Position numbers and translations under genes: made by a program. From Pseudomonadota bacterium (lineage in GTDB: Bacteria; Pseudomonadota; Alphaproteobacteria; Rhizobiales; Devosiaceae), in NCBI GenBank assembly GCA_023430705.1, contig JAEYZJ010000014.1, forward strand, positions 1 through 20,768: a stretch of 20,768 nt of DNA, read 5' to 3'. The notes under the pieces were generated by a model. It was given only the letters and a program-made list of their open reading frames with translations. It did no database searches and was not told where the DNA came from. Of this stretch, positions 14,293-20,768 are shown in pieces (positions within the stretch are counted from its first letter, which is position 1; each line of letters begins with the position of its first letter).

Positions 14293-15771
14293 CTAGGGCA
14301 ACGACGCCAGCGTCGCCCTCGCGCCGTTCGCCAGCAATGACTTCAGGTGCGCGGTGACGGGTCCGGTGAAGGCCGGATCGCTCGGCAAATCAGTGCCGAA
14401 CACCTCCGGCAGCGCGAGGAGACCGGTCGCGAGGCGAGTCGCGTCGCTGCCTGCGGCATCGGCGATCTGGCGCAGGCGCGCGGCGTGCGGGTCCTTTACG
14501 TCGATGGGCTGGCCCTGCTCGTCGATGCCGGTGACGTAACGCATCCAGGCGGCGACGCCGAGGGCAAGGCGCTCGATCGGCTGGCCGTGTGCGAGGCGGT
14601 CGCGGATGGTGCCCAAAAGGCGCTGCGGCAGTTTCTGCGTGCCGTCCATGGCGATCTGCCAGGTGCGGTGGTTCAGGGCGGGATTGGCGAAGCGGGCGAG
14701 CAGCTGGTCGCGGTACGCTTCGAGCGCCTGCCGCGGCATGGGCAGCGTCGGCATTACCTCACTGGTCATGAGACCGTGGACCATCCGGTGCATCGCGGGG
14801 TCGGCGACGGCCTGGCTGACATACTGATAGCCCGCGAGATAGCCGAGGTAGGCCATGGTCGAGTGGGAGCCGTTGAGCATCCGGAGCTTGATCAGCTCGA
14901 AGGGCTCGACGTCCTCGACGAGCTCCGCGCCCACCCGCTCAAACGGAGGCCGGCCGGAGGGGAAGTCGTCCTCGATCACCCACTGCGTGAAGGGCTCGGT
15001 GACCACCGGCCAGGCATCCTCGAGGCCAATGATGGCGCTGACCGCTGCGCGGTCGGCATCGGTGGTGGCCGGGACGATCCGGTCGACCATGGTCGAGGGG
15101 AACCGCACGGTCTGCACGTAGTCGACGAGCGCGCTGCCGGCCCCTGCCCTCAGTTCGGCGAAGCGGCGCACGATGCGGGCAGCGGTCCTGCCGTTGCTCG
15201 GGAGGTTGTCGCAGCTCATCACGGTGAAGGGGGCGAGCCCTCCGCCATGCCGCAGCTCCAGTGCCTTGACGATGATCCCCGGGGCGCTGACCGGGGCGTC
15301 GGGATGGGCGAGGTCGTGGACGATGTCGGGGTGTCGTTCATCGAGTTCGCCGCTGGCGGGATCGTGGCAGTACCCCTTCTCGGTGACCGTAAGCGACACG
15401 ATCCGGATCGCCGGATCGGCCATGGCCTGAAGCAGCTGGCCGCGCTGCGTGCTGGCATCGAGCACGTCGAGGATGGCGCCGATGACGCGGCAGCTGGTGC
15501 CCGAGGCGTCACGAACTGCGAGGGTATAGAGGAAATCCTGCGGCGCCAGCGCATCGCGCATATCCGGGCGGCGGAGGGACGCTCCGATGATGCCCCAGGT
15601 CGGATTCTCAGCGAGCAGTTCATCGACATAGGCGGCCATATGGGCGCGATGGAAGGCGCCGATGCCCAGGTGGACGATGCCCGGCGTCACCGCCGTGCGA
15701 TCGTACGTGCCGACCTGCACGTCAGGAGTTGCGAGCGGCAGGGCGGCGAGGGACAGGCGGGGCATGTGCAT
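14293..15771 (-). CDS. Long-chain polyol/sugar-acid dehydrogenase (fructuronate reductase or mannitol 2-dehydrogenase)
   Basis: The 492-residue protein belongs to the polyol-specific long-chain dehydrogenases, which reduce a keto-sugar with NAD(P)H. Motifs, numbered from the ATG at 15771, are GIVHLGIGAFHRAHMAAYVDE (31-51), LTVTEKGYCHDP (127-138), SCDNLPSNG (186-194), FPSTMVDRIVP (224-234) and the catalytic KLRMLNGSHS (295-304; Lys295, Asn300, His303). Members are either mannitol 2-dehydrogenases or fructuronate reductases (UxuB), and the sequence alone does not decide. The divergent neighbour is KDG kinase, two steps later in hexuronate breakdown, which favours fructuronate reductase. The start is either 15771 or the ATG two codons later (15765). 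A GGAAG lies 3 or 9 bases upstream respectively. The frame stays open further upstream, but that would run into the kdgK coding region. Confidence 0.9.
   Translation of the reverse strand: MHMPRLSLAALPLATPDVQVGTYDRTAVTPGIVHLGIGAFHRAHMAAYVDELLAENPTWGIIGASLRRPDMRDALAPQDFLYTLAVRDASGTSCRVIGAILDVLDASTQRGQLLQAMADPAIRIVSLTVTEKGYCHDPASGELDERHPDIVHDLAHPDAPVSAPGIIVKALELRHGGGLAPFTVMSCDNLPSNGRTAARIVRRFAELRAGAGSALVDYVQTVRFPSTMVDRIVPATTDADRAAVSAIIGLEDAWPVVTEPFTQWVIEDDFPSGRPPFERVGAELVEDVEPFELIKLRMLNGSHSTMAYLGYLAGYQYVSQAVADPAMHRMVHGLMTSEVMPTLPMPRQALEAYRDQLLARFANPALNHRTWQIAMDGTQKLPQRLLGTIRDRLAHGQPIERLALGVAAWMRYVTGIDEQGQPIDVKDPHAARLRQIADAAGSDATRLATGLLALPEVFGTDLPSDPAFTGPVTAHLKSLLANGARATLASLP
14295..14319 (+). 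terminator. Possible terminator of the gamma-glutamyl-amine operon, overlapping the convergent gene end
   Basis: AGGGC (14295-14299), a 3-base bulge, and GACG (14303-14306) pair with CGTC (14311-14314) and GCCCT (14315-14319). The structure starts 12 bases after the alcohol dehydrogenase stop and lies inside the last codons of the convergent gene. No T-run follows, so a role as a terminator is only tentative. Confidence 0.3.
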
Positions 15772-15831
15772 GGACTTCCACTGGACGAATGGACCATAAC
15801 CAAGCCGCCGACGCACTGCCATACCAGCTTG

Positions 15832-15860
15832 TTGCGCAAGGGCAATATCCCCGGCATAAG
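15832..15860 (+). promoter_or_regulatory. Possible kdgK promoter
   Basis: TTGCGC (15832-15837) and CATAAG (15855-15860) are separated by 17 bases and lie 26 bases before the kdgK ATG. They match the sigma-70 hexamers at 3 and 4 of 6 positions. This is weak support, but the spacing and position are right. Confidence 0.3.
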
Positions 15861-15886
15861 CACCGGGTAGTTGAGGGGAAGGCGGC

Positions 15887-16804
15887 ATGACCAGGCGGTT
15901 CGTGAGCATCGGCGAAGCCATGATCGAGATGAGTGGCGGCGAGGGCGGGCTGTACCGACTCGGCTACGCCGGGGACACTCTGAACACTGCGTGGTACGCC
16001 AAGGCGCTGCTGCCCGACGAGTGGCAGGTCGACTATGTCACGGCACTGGGCGACGACATGTATTCGGGCCAGATGCGCGAGTTCATGGCGAAGGCGGGGA
16101 TCGGCACGGACCGCATCCAGACCATCCCGAACCGGCGGCCCGGGCTCTACATGATCCATCAGGAAAAGGGCGACCGGCACTTCACCTACTGGCGCGGGCA
16201 ATCGGCGGCCAAGCAACTGGCCGACGACGTGGAGGCGCTGGAGGCGGCGGTGGTGGGCGCCGATACGGTCTACTTCTCCGGCATCTCGATGGCGATCCTC
16301 GCGCCGCGGGCGCGCGGCAAGCTGATGCGCACAATCGTGAAGGCCCGCGACGCCGGCGCGACGGTGGTGTTCGACACCAACCTGCGCCCGGCGCTGTGGA
16401 CGAGCCCGCGCGTCATGGCATCGACACTGACCGCGGCCGCTTCGATCGCGGACATCGTGCTGCCGACCCACACGGACGAGGCGCCGCTGTTCGGTGATGC
16501 ATCACCCGAGGCGACGGCCGAGCGCTACCTCAGCCTCGGCGCGCGCGAAGTGGTGGCCAAGGACGGGGCCAAGCCCGCGTTCGTCGCGACCGCAACCGGC
16601 GTGCGCCAGTACGTGCCGGCGCCAAAGGCGGACAAGGTCGTGGATGCAACCGGAGCGGGCGACTCGTTCAACGGCGGATATCTCAGCGGGCGCGCGCGCG
16701 GACTCTCGCCCGTAGAGGCGGCAGAGCGGGCGCATCGGGTCGCCGGCGTCGTGATCGGGCACAAGGGTGCGCTCGTGGACATGGAACTGGTCCGGGGCGT
16801 CTAG
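15887..16804 (+). CDS. kdgK: 2-dehydro-3-deoxygluconokinase (KDG kinase)
   Basis: KdgK phosphorylates 2-keto-3-deoxygluconate to KDPG, feeding the lower Entner-Doudoroff pathway. The 305-residue protein is a PfkB-family sugar kinase. It has an N-terminal FVSIGEAMIEMS strand, the substrate loop YAGDTLNTAWYAKAL (27-41), and RHFTYWRGQSAAK (97-109). That segment matches the YWR...SAA element of KDG kinases. The C-terminal ATP/anion-hole motif is DATGAGDSFNGGYLSG (253-268), with catalytic base Asp259. The ATG at 15887 has GGGAAGG 4 bases upstream. It diverges from the polyol/fructuronate dehydrogenase gene over 115 bp, and a hairpin follows the stop. Length and motifs are normal. A different sugar substrate is possible for PfkB kinases, but the active-site segments favour KDG. 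Confidence 0.9.
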   Translation: MTRRFVSIGEAMIEMSGGEGGLYRLGYAGDTLNTAWYAKALLPDEWQVDYVTALGDDMYSGQMREFMAKAGIGTDRIQTIPNRRPGLYMIHQEKGDRHFTYWRGQSAAKQLADDVEALEAAVVGADTVYFSGISMAILAPRARGKLMRTIVKARDAGATVVFDTNLRPALWTSPRVMASTLTAAASIADIVLPTHTDEAPLFGDASPEATAERYLSLGAREVVAKDGAKPAFVATATGVRQYVPAPKADKVVDATGAGDSFNGGYLSGRARGLSPVEAAERAHRVAGVVIGHKGALVDMELVRGV

Positions 16805-16832
16805 GGCCGGACGCCGCACCCGGAAAGCAGAG

Positions 16833-16850
16833 CGGGCCCCGTGGGGCCCG
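16833..16850. terminator. Bidirectional hairpin terminator between kdgK and the porin gene
   Basis: CGGGCCCC-GT-GGGGCCCG is a perfect inverted repeat that can form a 7-bp stem with a CGTG loop. It lies 28 bases after the kdgK stop and 27 bases after the stop of the convergent porin gene. No long T-run is present on either side, though TCGTTATC on the plus side and CTCTGCTTTCC on the minus side are mildly T-rich. Confidence 0.6.
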
Positions 16851-16877
16851 ATCGTTATCGCAACCGACGGCGCGAGA

Positions 16878-17426
16878 TCAGAAGTGGAAGGCGAGGCCGA
16901 CGGTGGTGCGGGCGTAGTAGAACAGGTCTTCGCCCTCGAAGCCGCCGTAACCGGTGACGGTGCCGCGCAGGGTGACGCTGTCGGCCACCGCGAACTCGAC
17001 GCCGGCGCCAAGCTGGTAGGCGGACTCTTCCCACTCACCGCCGAAGTCCCAGCCGTAACCCACGCCGCCGATGGCAAAGAGCAGCACGTCAGGCGAGACG
17101 AGGACGCCGGCGCGACCGAGGATGAAAGCCTCGATATAAGGCGACTCGCCATCGGTGCGCACATCGACGGTGCCGCCGATACCGAGCAGGATATTTTCGG
17201 ACACGAGGAAGTCGTAGCCGGCAAAGACGCCGCCGCCGATATAGCTCGGGCCGTCCGAGAGCGCGAACTCACCGCTGACCGAAGCGCCGAGATGGGCGCC
17301 TTCCCAGTCGAAGCCGTTGTCGACAACCGGAACGGCATCGGACGGCAGGGTGAGATCGGCCGCAACGGCCGAGCCCGCCATAAGGGCGACGCTGGCTGCA
17401 ATGGTCAGAAAAGAACGAATAATCAT
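16878..17426 (-). CDS. Omp25-like outer-membrane beta-barrel protein
   Basis: The 182-residue precursor has a clear signal peptide, MIIRSFLTIAASVALMAGSAVA, with cleavage near residue 22-23. The mature part begins DLTLPSDAVPVVDNGFDWEG. It then shows alternating polar and apolar strands rich in Gly, Tyr and Phe (YIGGGVFAGYDFLV, FAIGGVGYGWDF, YYARTTVGLAFHF) and ends in phenylalanine, as expected for BAM-dependent insertion. Size and the WEGAHLGASVSG start of the barrel match the small Omp25/OmpA-like porin family of Hyphomicrobiales. Transport function is not known for this group; roles in envelope integrity are described. I chose the ATG at 17426-17424 because it begins the signal peptide. The frame stays open 23 codons further upstream without a matching domain. 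The gene appears monocistronic with a possible promoter at 17515-17546. Confidence 0.85.
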   Translation of the reverse strand: MIIRSFLTIAASVALMAGSAVAADLTLPSDAVPVVDNGFDWEGAHLGASVSGEFALSDGPSYIGGGVFAGYDFLVSENILLGIGGTVDVRTDGESPYIEAFILGRAGVLVSPDVLLFAIGGVGYGWDFGGEWEESAYQLGAGVEFAVADSVTLRGTVTGYGGFEGEDLFYYARTTVGLAFHF

Positions 17427-17514
17427 AAGATTAGCCCCAAAAGTACGCAATCCACGTACCAGACGGCCGCGGGCGAGAGAATAGCGACAGTCCACCGATC
17501 ACGTGGGGACGGGG

Positions 17515-17546
17515 CTTATAGCGCAGCACCGATGCAGATTTGCATC
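17515..17546 (-). promoter_or_regulatory. Possible porin promoter with overlapping palindrome
   Basis: On the minus strand TATAAG (17520-17515) is a 5/6 match to a -10 element, about 89 bases before the porin ATG. Ten bases upstream is a perfect palindrome GATGCA-AATC-TGCATC (17546-17531) occupying the -35 position, where no good -35 hexamer is seen. That arrangement fits control by a DNA-binding protein. The factor is unknown. Confidence 0.4.
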
Positions 17547-17594
17547 ACCAGGCATCGCATGGATGCGGTGGGCCAATGGTCCGGTCGTCCTCCA

Positions 17595-18140
17595 TCACCA
17601 CCTGCCTTCGTCGCTGGCACAGTATTCGAGTTCTTCAGGGGTCGAGGGGCGACCGAGCGCCTCGTTGCGGCGCGGATACCGGCCGAAGCGGCGCAGCACG
17701 TCGCGATGGGCGGTCTCGAAATCCAGAAGCTCCTCGTCGCCGAGCGAGGTGTAGAGGCGCATCGCCTCCTCGTGCACGACGATCGATTCGGAATGCATGT
17801 AGGGCAGGTAAAGGAACATGCGTTCGGGCTTGGGCTCGAGCACCTGGTCGTGCCCGGCGGCCACCGCTTCCTGTGCGAGCGCGAGGGCCATCGGGTCCTG
17901 CGCGAAGGCGCGGGCGGTGCCGCGATGGATCTGGCGCGAGAACTGGTCGAGCACGAGGACCTCGGCGAGCCGTCCGAGCGGGGTGCGACGCCAGGTCCAG
18001 GCCTCGCCGCGGGCGACGGCGGCATGCGTGTCGGCGAACCTGGCGGTCAGTTCGGCATCGAACTCGGGACCGCCGCCGAACCAGTGGCTGCGGTCATGAT
18101 CGACGAACCAGAAGGTGAGGATGTCATCGGCTGAATGCAT
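17595..18140 (-). CDS. DUF924 family protein
   Basis: The 181-residue protein matches the DUF924 (PF06041) family, small helical, TPR-like cytoplasmic proteins of unknown function. Recognisable blocks are ILTFWFVDHDRSHWFGGGPEFD (7-28), GRLAEVLVLDQFSRQIHRGTARAFAQDP (56-83), ERMFLYLPYMHSE (105-117), and the C-terminal FGRYPRRNEALGRPSTPEELEYC (151-173). The FPRN or YPRRN plus ST.EE ending is typical. Length is normal. The ATG at 18140-18138 has a GGAG 6 bases upstream. It stands alone, divergent from the small gene at 18278. No function can be assigned from context. Confidence 0.9.
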   Translation of the reverse strand: MHSADDILTFWFVDHDRSHWFGGGPEFDAELTARFADTHAAVARGEAWTWRRTPLGRLAEVLVLDQFSRQIHRGTARAFAQDPMALALAQEAVAAGHDQVLEPKPERMFLYLPYMHSESIVVHEEAMRLYTSLGDEELLDFETAHRDVLRRFGRYPRRNEALGRPSTPEELEYCASDEGRW

Positions 18141-18242
18141 GGGCGCTCCGACGGACCGTTTGGCGCGCGGCTGACGGACGAGGCAGCCACGCCTTCACCC
18201 TTCCTTTCCCATGGTGCGGGCAGAATGTCACCCGGTGGCGGC

Positions 18243-18255
18243 TTCGAATATCGAA
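18243..18255 (+). promoter_or_regulatory. Short palindrome upstream of the small protein gene
   Basis: TTCGA-ATA-TCGAA is a perfect 5+3+5 inverted repeat, 22 bases before the ATG at 18278 and in the divergent region with the DUF924 gene. It may be an operator or part of a promoter. Its short length makes chance possible. Confidence 0.3.
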
Positions 18256-18277
18256 CCCGCCCGACAGGAGTCCATGC

Positions 18278-18490
18278 ATGCGGCTGGTGAAGCTCGATAC
18301 GCCCGAAGGCACCCTCTACATCAACCCCGAGCACGTGGTGGCGATCGTGAAGGGTTTGCGCGACACCAAGATCGACACGGTGTCGGGCGTGCATGTGGTG
18401 AAGGACCCGCCCGAAGTGGTGGCCCGGCTCCTCGGCATGGAAGAGATCGAGCTCGACGTGACGCCCGCGCGCGTCATCAGCCGCGGCTAG
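18278..18490 (+). CDS. Small conserved-looking protein, 70 residues, FlbD/SwrD-like
   Basis: I do not recognise a named gene. The product is MRLVKLDTPEGTLYINPEHV... (70 residues), acidic and basic mixed, with no signal or membrane segment. Its layout is two short strands, an NPEHVVAI element, a TKIDTVSGVHVVKD strand pair and a helix EVVARLLGM. That resembles the FlbD/SwrD family of small flagellar-associated proteins, but no flagellar gene is nearby, so the likeness may be of fold only. The ATG at 18278 has AGGAG 7 bases upstream, and a strong hairpin follows 25 bases after the stop, supporting a real transcription unit. It diverges from the DUF924 gene and converges on the zinc dehydrogenase gene. 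Confidence 0.75.
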   Translation: MRLVKLDTPEGTLYINPEHVVAIVKGLRDTKIDTVSGVHVVKDPPEVVARLLGMEEIELDVTPARVISRG

Positions 18491-18515
18491 CACACTCCCG
18501 GCGCCGGCCGGCAGA

Positions 18516-18548
18516 CGCCACCCTCTCCCGGGAAGGGAGAAGGTGGCG
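18516..18548. terminator. Long hairpin, probable bidirectional terminator and member of an extragenic repeat type
   Basis: CGCCACC, one mismatch, TCTCCC, loop GGGAA, GGGAGA, one mismatch, GGTGGCG form a 13-bp stem with a single C/A mismatch. It sits between two convergent stops (18490 and 18560). The CCCTCTCCC...GGGAGAaGGTGG form is like the extragenic stems scattered between genes in many alphaproteobacteria. A possible decayed relative lies at 18196-18230. Confidence 0.65.
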
Positions 18549-18559
18549 AGGCGGTGGTC

Positions 18560-19561
18560 CTATACCGTGACGATGGCCTTGATCAGCCCGGAACGATCGT
18601 GGGCCCAGGCCGGCAGGGCATTGGGCACCTCGTCGAGGCTGGTCTCATGCGTCGCGAGCCGATCGGTGGGAATGGCGCCGGCGCGCATCGACGCCATGAC
18701 GTGCTCGAAATCCTGCCGGGTCGCGTTGCGCGAGCCGCGGATGGTGAGTTCGCGGCGGTGCACCTCGCTGTCGGGGAAGACCAGGTCGCCCTTGATGACG
18801 CCGACCAGCGTATAGGCGCCGCCGTTGCGCGTGTGAAAGAGCGAGGCGTTCATGGCGCGGATGGAGCCGGTGGAATCGAACACGGCGTCGAAGCCGGAGC
18901 GCCGCCGGGCGACGAACTCCGCCTCGTCGAACTCTTCGGGCGAATAGGTGGCGAAACCGAGTTCGCGCGTCGCCGCGATCTTGTCGGGCGCGGCGTCCAC
19001 CACGGTGACTTCGGCGCCGGCGATCCTGGCGAAGCAGGCGACCCCGAGGCCGATGGGACCGGAGCCGACGACGAGGGCGCGAGAGCCGGGCTTGAGTTCA
19101 GTGGTCCGGCGGACGGCATGGGCGCCGATCGCGAGGAACTCGACCATGGCGGCGTCGCGCAGGCCGAGTTCCCCGGCCGGATAGAGGTTGCCGGCGGGCA
19201 TGACGATTTCCTCGGCCATGCCGCCGGGGGCATGCACACCGATCACCTTCAGCGTCTCGCAGCAGTTGAACTTGCCCTCGAGGCAGGCCGGGCATTCGCC
19301 GCAATGGAGATAGGGGTTGATGACCACCGCCTCGCCGGGAGCGAAGTCGGCGCCGTTCGGATCGACGACGGCGCCGCTCAGCTCATGGCCGATGACGCGC
19401 GGATATTCGAAGTAGGGAAAGTTGCCTTCGAAAATGTGGTAGTCGGTGCCGCAGATGCCGATGTGGCGGATGGCAACGCGCACCCAGCCCGGCTTCAGGT
19501 CCGGGCGCGGAATTTCGATGAGCGCCAGCTGTTTCGGCGCCACGCAGGATATGGCTCGCAT
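18560..19561 (-). CDS. Zinc-dependent sugar-acid dehydrogenase (RspB / L-galactonate 5-dehydrogenase-like)
   Basis: The 333-residue protein is a medium-chain zinc dehydrogenase that oxidises a sugar acid or polyol with NAD(P). Catalytic zinc ligands are visible at GICGTD (Cys37) and RVIGHE (His59, Glu60). The structural zinc cysteines lie in HCGECPACLEGKFNCC (Cys87, 90, 93, 101). The Rossmann motif is VVGSGPIGLG (164-173). The NCCETLKVIGVHAPGGMAEE and GSRNATRQDFEHVM blocks closely resemble E. coli LgoD (YjjN) and RspB, so an L-galactonate or L-gulonate type substrate is likely but unproven. The ATG at 19561-19559 has a GGAGAGGAG site upstream. The frame is open for another 278 codons beyond this, but that part has no domain and covers the threonine aldolase gene. 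It diverges from the aldolase gene across an operator-like palindrome. Confidence 0.9.
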   Translation of the reverse strand: MRAISCVAPKQLALIEIPRPDLKPGWVRVAIRHIGICGTDYHIFEGNFPYFEYPRVIGHELSGAVVDPNGADFAPGEAVVINPYLHCGECPACLEGKFNCCETLKVIGVHAPGGMAEEIVMPAGNLYPAGELGLRDAAMVEFLAIGAHAVRRTTELKPGSRALVVGSGPIGLGVACFARIAGAEVTVVDAAPDKIAATRELGFATYSPEEFDEAEFVARRRSGFDAVFDSTGSIRAMNASLFHTRNGGAYTLVGVIKGDLVFPDSEVHRRELTIRGSRNATRQDFEHVMASMRAGAIPTDRLATHETSLDEVPNALPAWAHDRSGLIKAIVTV

Positions 19562-19594
19562 TGGGGTCTCCTCTCCCCACCATAGCAGGCGCGT

Positions 19595-19610
19595 GACTAA
19601 CATGTCAGTC
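19595..19610. promoter_or_regulatory. Operator-like palindrome in the divergent region
   Basis: GACTAACATGTCAGTC is a 16-bp palindrome with a single mismatched pair, centred on ACATGT. It lies 33 bases upstream of the zinc dehydrogenase start and 89 bases upstream of the threonine aldolase start. It is a plausible repressor site for one or both genes. No regulator gene is in the window. Confidence 0.4.
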
Positions 19611-19699
19611 CCTACGATAGTCCGGCACCGCCGGTGCGAGCGGGGACAGAAAGCGGACTGCGTGCTAGGAGCGTGCGCATTGTTACGGGGACCACGACA

Positions 19700-20746
19700 G
19701 TGAATTTTGCAAGCGACAACTGGGCCGGCGCGACACCCGAGGTGATGGCGGCGCTGGCGCGGGCCAATGATGGCGCGGCTCCCGCCTATGGCAACGACGC
19801 GCTGACGGCGCGGGTGACGGAAATGTTTTCCGAGACGTTCGAGAGGGAAGTCGAGGTCTGGTTCACCGCGACCGGCACGGCGACCAACTCGCTGGGTCTG
19901 GCATCGCTGAGCCGGCCTGGCGGGCTGATCTTCTGCTCGAGCGAGGCACACATCCACGCCGACGAGTGGGGCGCGACCGAGTTCCAGAGCGGCGGGATGA
20001 AGCTCGTCACCGTGCCACAGGTGGCGGGCCGGATGGCGCCCGAGGACCTTGCCGCGATCATGTCCCGCTATCCCGAGGGCAACCGATACGGCCTGCCGGT
20101 GGCGCTGAGCCTTACCAACGCCACCGAACTGGGCACGGTCTATGCGCCGGAGCAGGTGCGGACGCTGGCGGCAATGGCACGCGAGCGCGGGCTTGCCGTA
20201 CACCTCGACGGCGCCCGCTTCGGCAATGCAGTGGCGGCCACGGGAGCCCGGCCGGCGGAACTCACCTGGAAGGCCGGCGTCGACTTCATGAGTTTCGGTG
20301 GCACCAAGAACGGCTGCTGGGCGGCGGAAGCGATCGTGGTGTTCTCGCCGGGCAAGCTCAGGGACCTCGGGGCGCGCCGGCAGCGGGCCGGGCATGTCTT
20401 CTCGAAGTCGCGGTTCGTCGCGGCGCAGTTCGAGGCCTATCTGACCGACGGCAACTGGATCCGCTGGGCCGGGGCCGCGAATGCGCGGGCCGAACAGCTG
20501 CGCGCCGGGCTGCGCTGCAGGGGAGCGGCCCGGCTCGGCTGGGAGAGCGAGGCAAACGAAGTGTTCGCCGTGCTGCCAAAGGCGGCGATCGCGCGGGTGC
20601 GCGACGCCGGCGGCACGCTCTACGAGTGGCCGCTCGAGTCGATGACCGGGGGTCGGCCGGCGGCGGACGAGTATCTGGTGCGCCTGGTGACGAGCTGGGC
20701 GACGACCGAAGACGAGGTCAAGCGCTTCCTGGAGCTGGTCGCCTAG
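19700..20746 (+). CDS. Low-specificity L-threonine aldolase
   Basis: This PLP enzyme splits threonine or allo-threonine to glycine and acetaldehyde. The 348-residue product starts NFASDNWAGATPEVMAAL, the usual family N-terminus. It has the PAYGNDALTARV block (28-39), TATGTATNSLGLASL (56-70), SSEAHIHADEWGA (80-92), HLDGARFGNA (168-177; Asp170 for PLP nitrogen) and SFGGTKNGCW (198-207; Schiff-base Lys203). I chose the GTG at 19700, which places the conserved start at residue 1 and has GGGGA 8 bases upstream. In-frame GTGs at 19673 and 19634 add unconserved residues, and the AGGAG before 19673 is too close to serve it. It could also act on other beta-hydroxy amino acids. The gene is divergent from the zinc dehydrogenase. 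Confidence 0.92.
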   Translation: MNFASDNWAGATPEVMAALARANDGAAPAYGNDALTARVTEMFSETFEREVEVWFTATGTATNSLGLASLSRPGGLIFCSSEAHIHADEWGATEFQSGGMKLVTVPQVAGRMAPEDLAAIMSRYPEGNRYGLPVALSLTNATELGTVYAPEQVRTLAAMARERGLAVHLDGARFGNAVAATGARPAELTWKAGVDFMSFGGTKNGCWAAEAIVVFSPGKLRDLGARRQRAGHVFSKSRFVAAQFEAYLTDGNWIRWAGAANARAEQLRAGLRCRGAARLGWESEANEVFAVLPKAAIARVRDAGGTLYEWPLESMTGGRPAADEYLVRLVTSWATTEDEVKRFLELVA

Positions 20747-20768
20747 GGTGCGATCAACACGGAGACAT

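Noticed and set aside
15785..15830. Possible repeated operator (CCATAACCAAG and CCATACCAGCTTG) between the dehydrogenase and kdgK genes
   Set aside because: The two words are similar but not symmetric and differ by an insertion; too weak to call without related sequences.
16767..18134. 455-residue plus-strand frame opposite the porin and DUF924 genes
   Set aside because: Antisense shadow with no motif; both minus-strand genes have family-specific motifs and the porin has a signal peptide.
19562..20395. Extension of the zinc dehydrogenase by 278 N-terminal codons
   Set aside because: The added stretch has no domain and covers the threonine aldolase gene; the ATG at 19561 begins a complete dehydrogenase with a ribosome binding site.

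Overview
The window is GC-rich, gene-dense bacterial chromosome. It looks alphaproteobacterial, probably Hyphomicrobiales. The reasons are the phoR-pstSCAB-phoU order, a long PstA and PstC with extra N-terminal regions, a small Omp25-like barrel porin, and a CCCTCTCCC/GGGAGA-type extragenic stem. A Devosia-like genus would fit, but that is an inference from gene content and was not tested. I see no rRNA, tRNA, CRISPR array, insertion sequence or phage gene. No stretch longer than about 200 bp lacks a gene.

Positions 1-6864 hold the phosphate-starvation block on the minus strand. In transcription order it is phoR (sensor kinase), pstS (periplasmic binding protein), pstC and pstA (membrane channel), pstB (ATPase) and phoU, which is cut by the left edge. 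A Pho box with 11-bp periodicity lies upstream of pstS, and a second Pho-like box lies upstream of phoR. Stem-loops sit in the pstS leader and just after the pstS stop codon. A polyphosphate kinase 2 gene (6880-7737, plus strand) diverges from phoR.

Positions 7746-14319 hold a plus-strand five-gene operon: N-formylglutamate amidohydrolase-family enzyme, ethanolamine-permease-like APC transporter, glutamine-synthetase-like ligase, aldehyde dehydrogenase and iron-type alcohol dehydrogenase. The set matches a gamma-glutamylation route for an amino alcohol, with ethanolamine the best guess. The amine would be imported, ligated to glutamate, oxidised from alcohol to aldehyde to acid, and the amide then hydrolysed to glutamate plus an amino acid (glycine for ethanolamine). 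I consider this the most interesting system in the window. Its upstream leader has an operator-like palindrome and RNA pairings that could hide the first ribosome binding site.

Positions 14293-16804 hold a divergent sugar-acid pair. The minus-strand gene is a long-chain polyol dehydrogenase (fructuronate reductase or mannitol 2-dehydrogenase) and the plus-strand gene is 2-keto-3-deoxygluconate kinase. Positions 16878-20746 hold separate single genes: an Omp25-like porin, a DUF924 protein, a 70-residue FlbD/SwrD-like small protein, a zinc dehydrogenase resembling L-galactonate 5-dehydrogenase, and a PLP-dependent threonine aldolase. The dehydrogenase fits the sugar-acid theme of the preceding pair. 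The last 22 bases (20747-20768) contain only a possible GGAG ribosome binding site for a gene starting beyond the edge.
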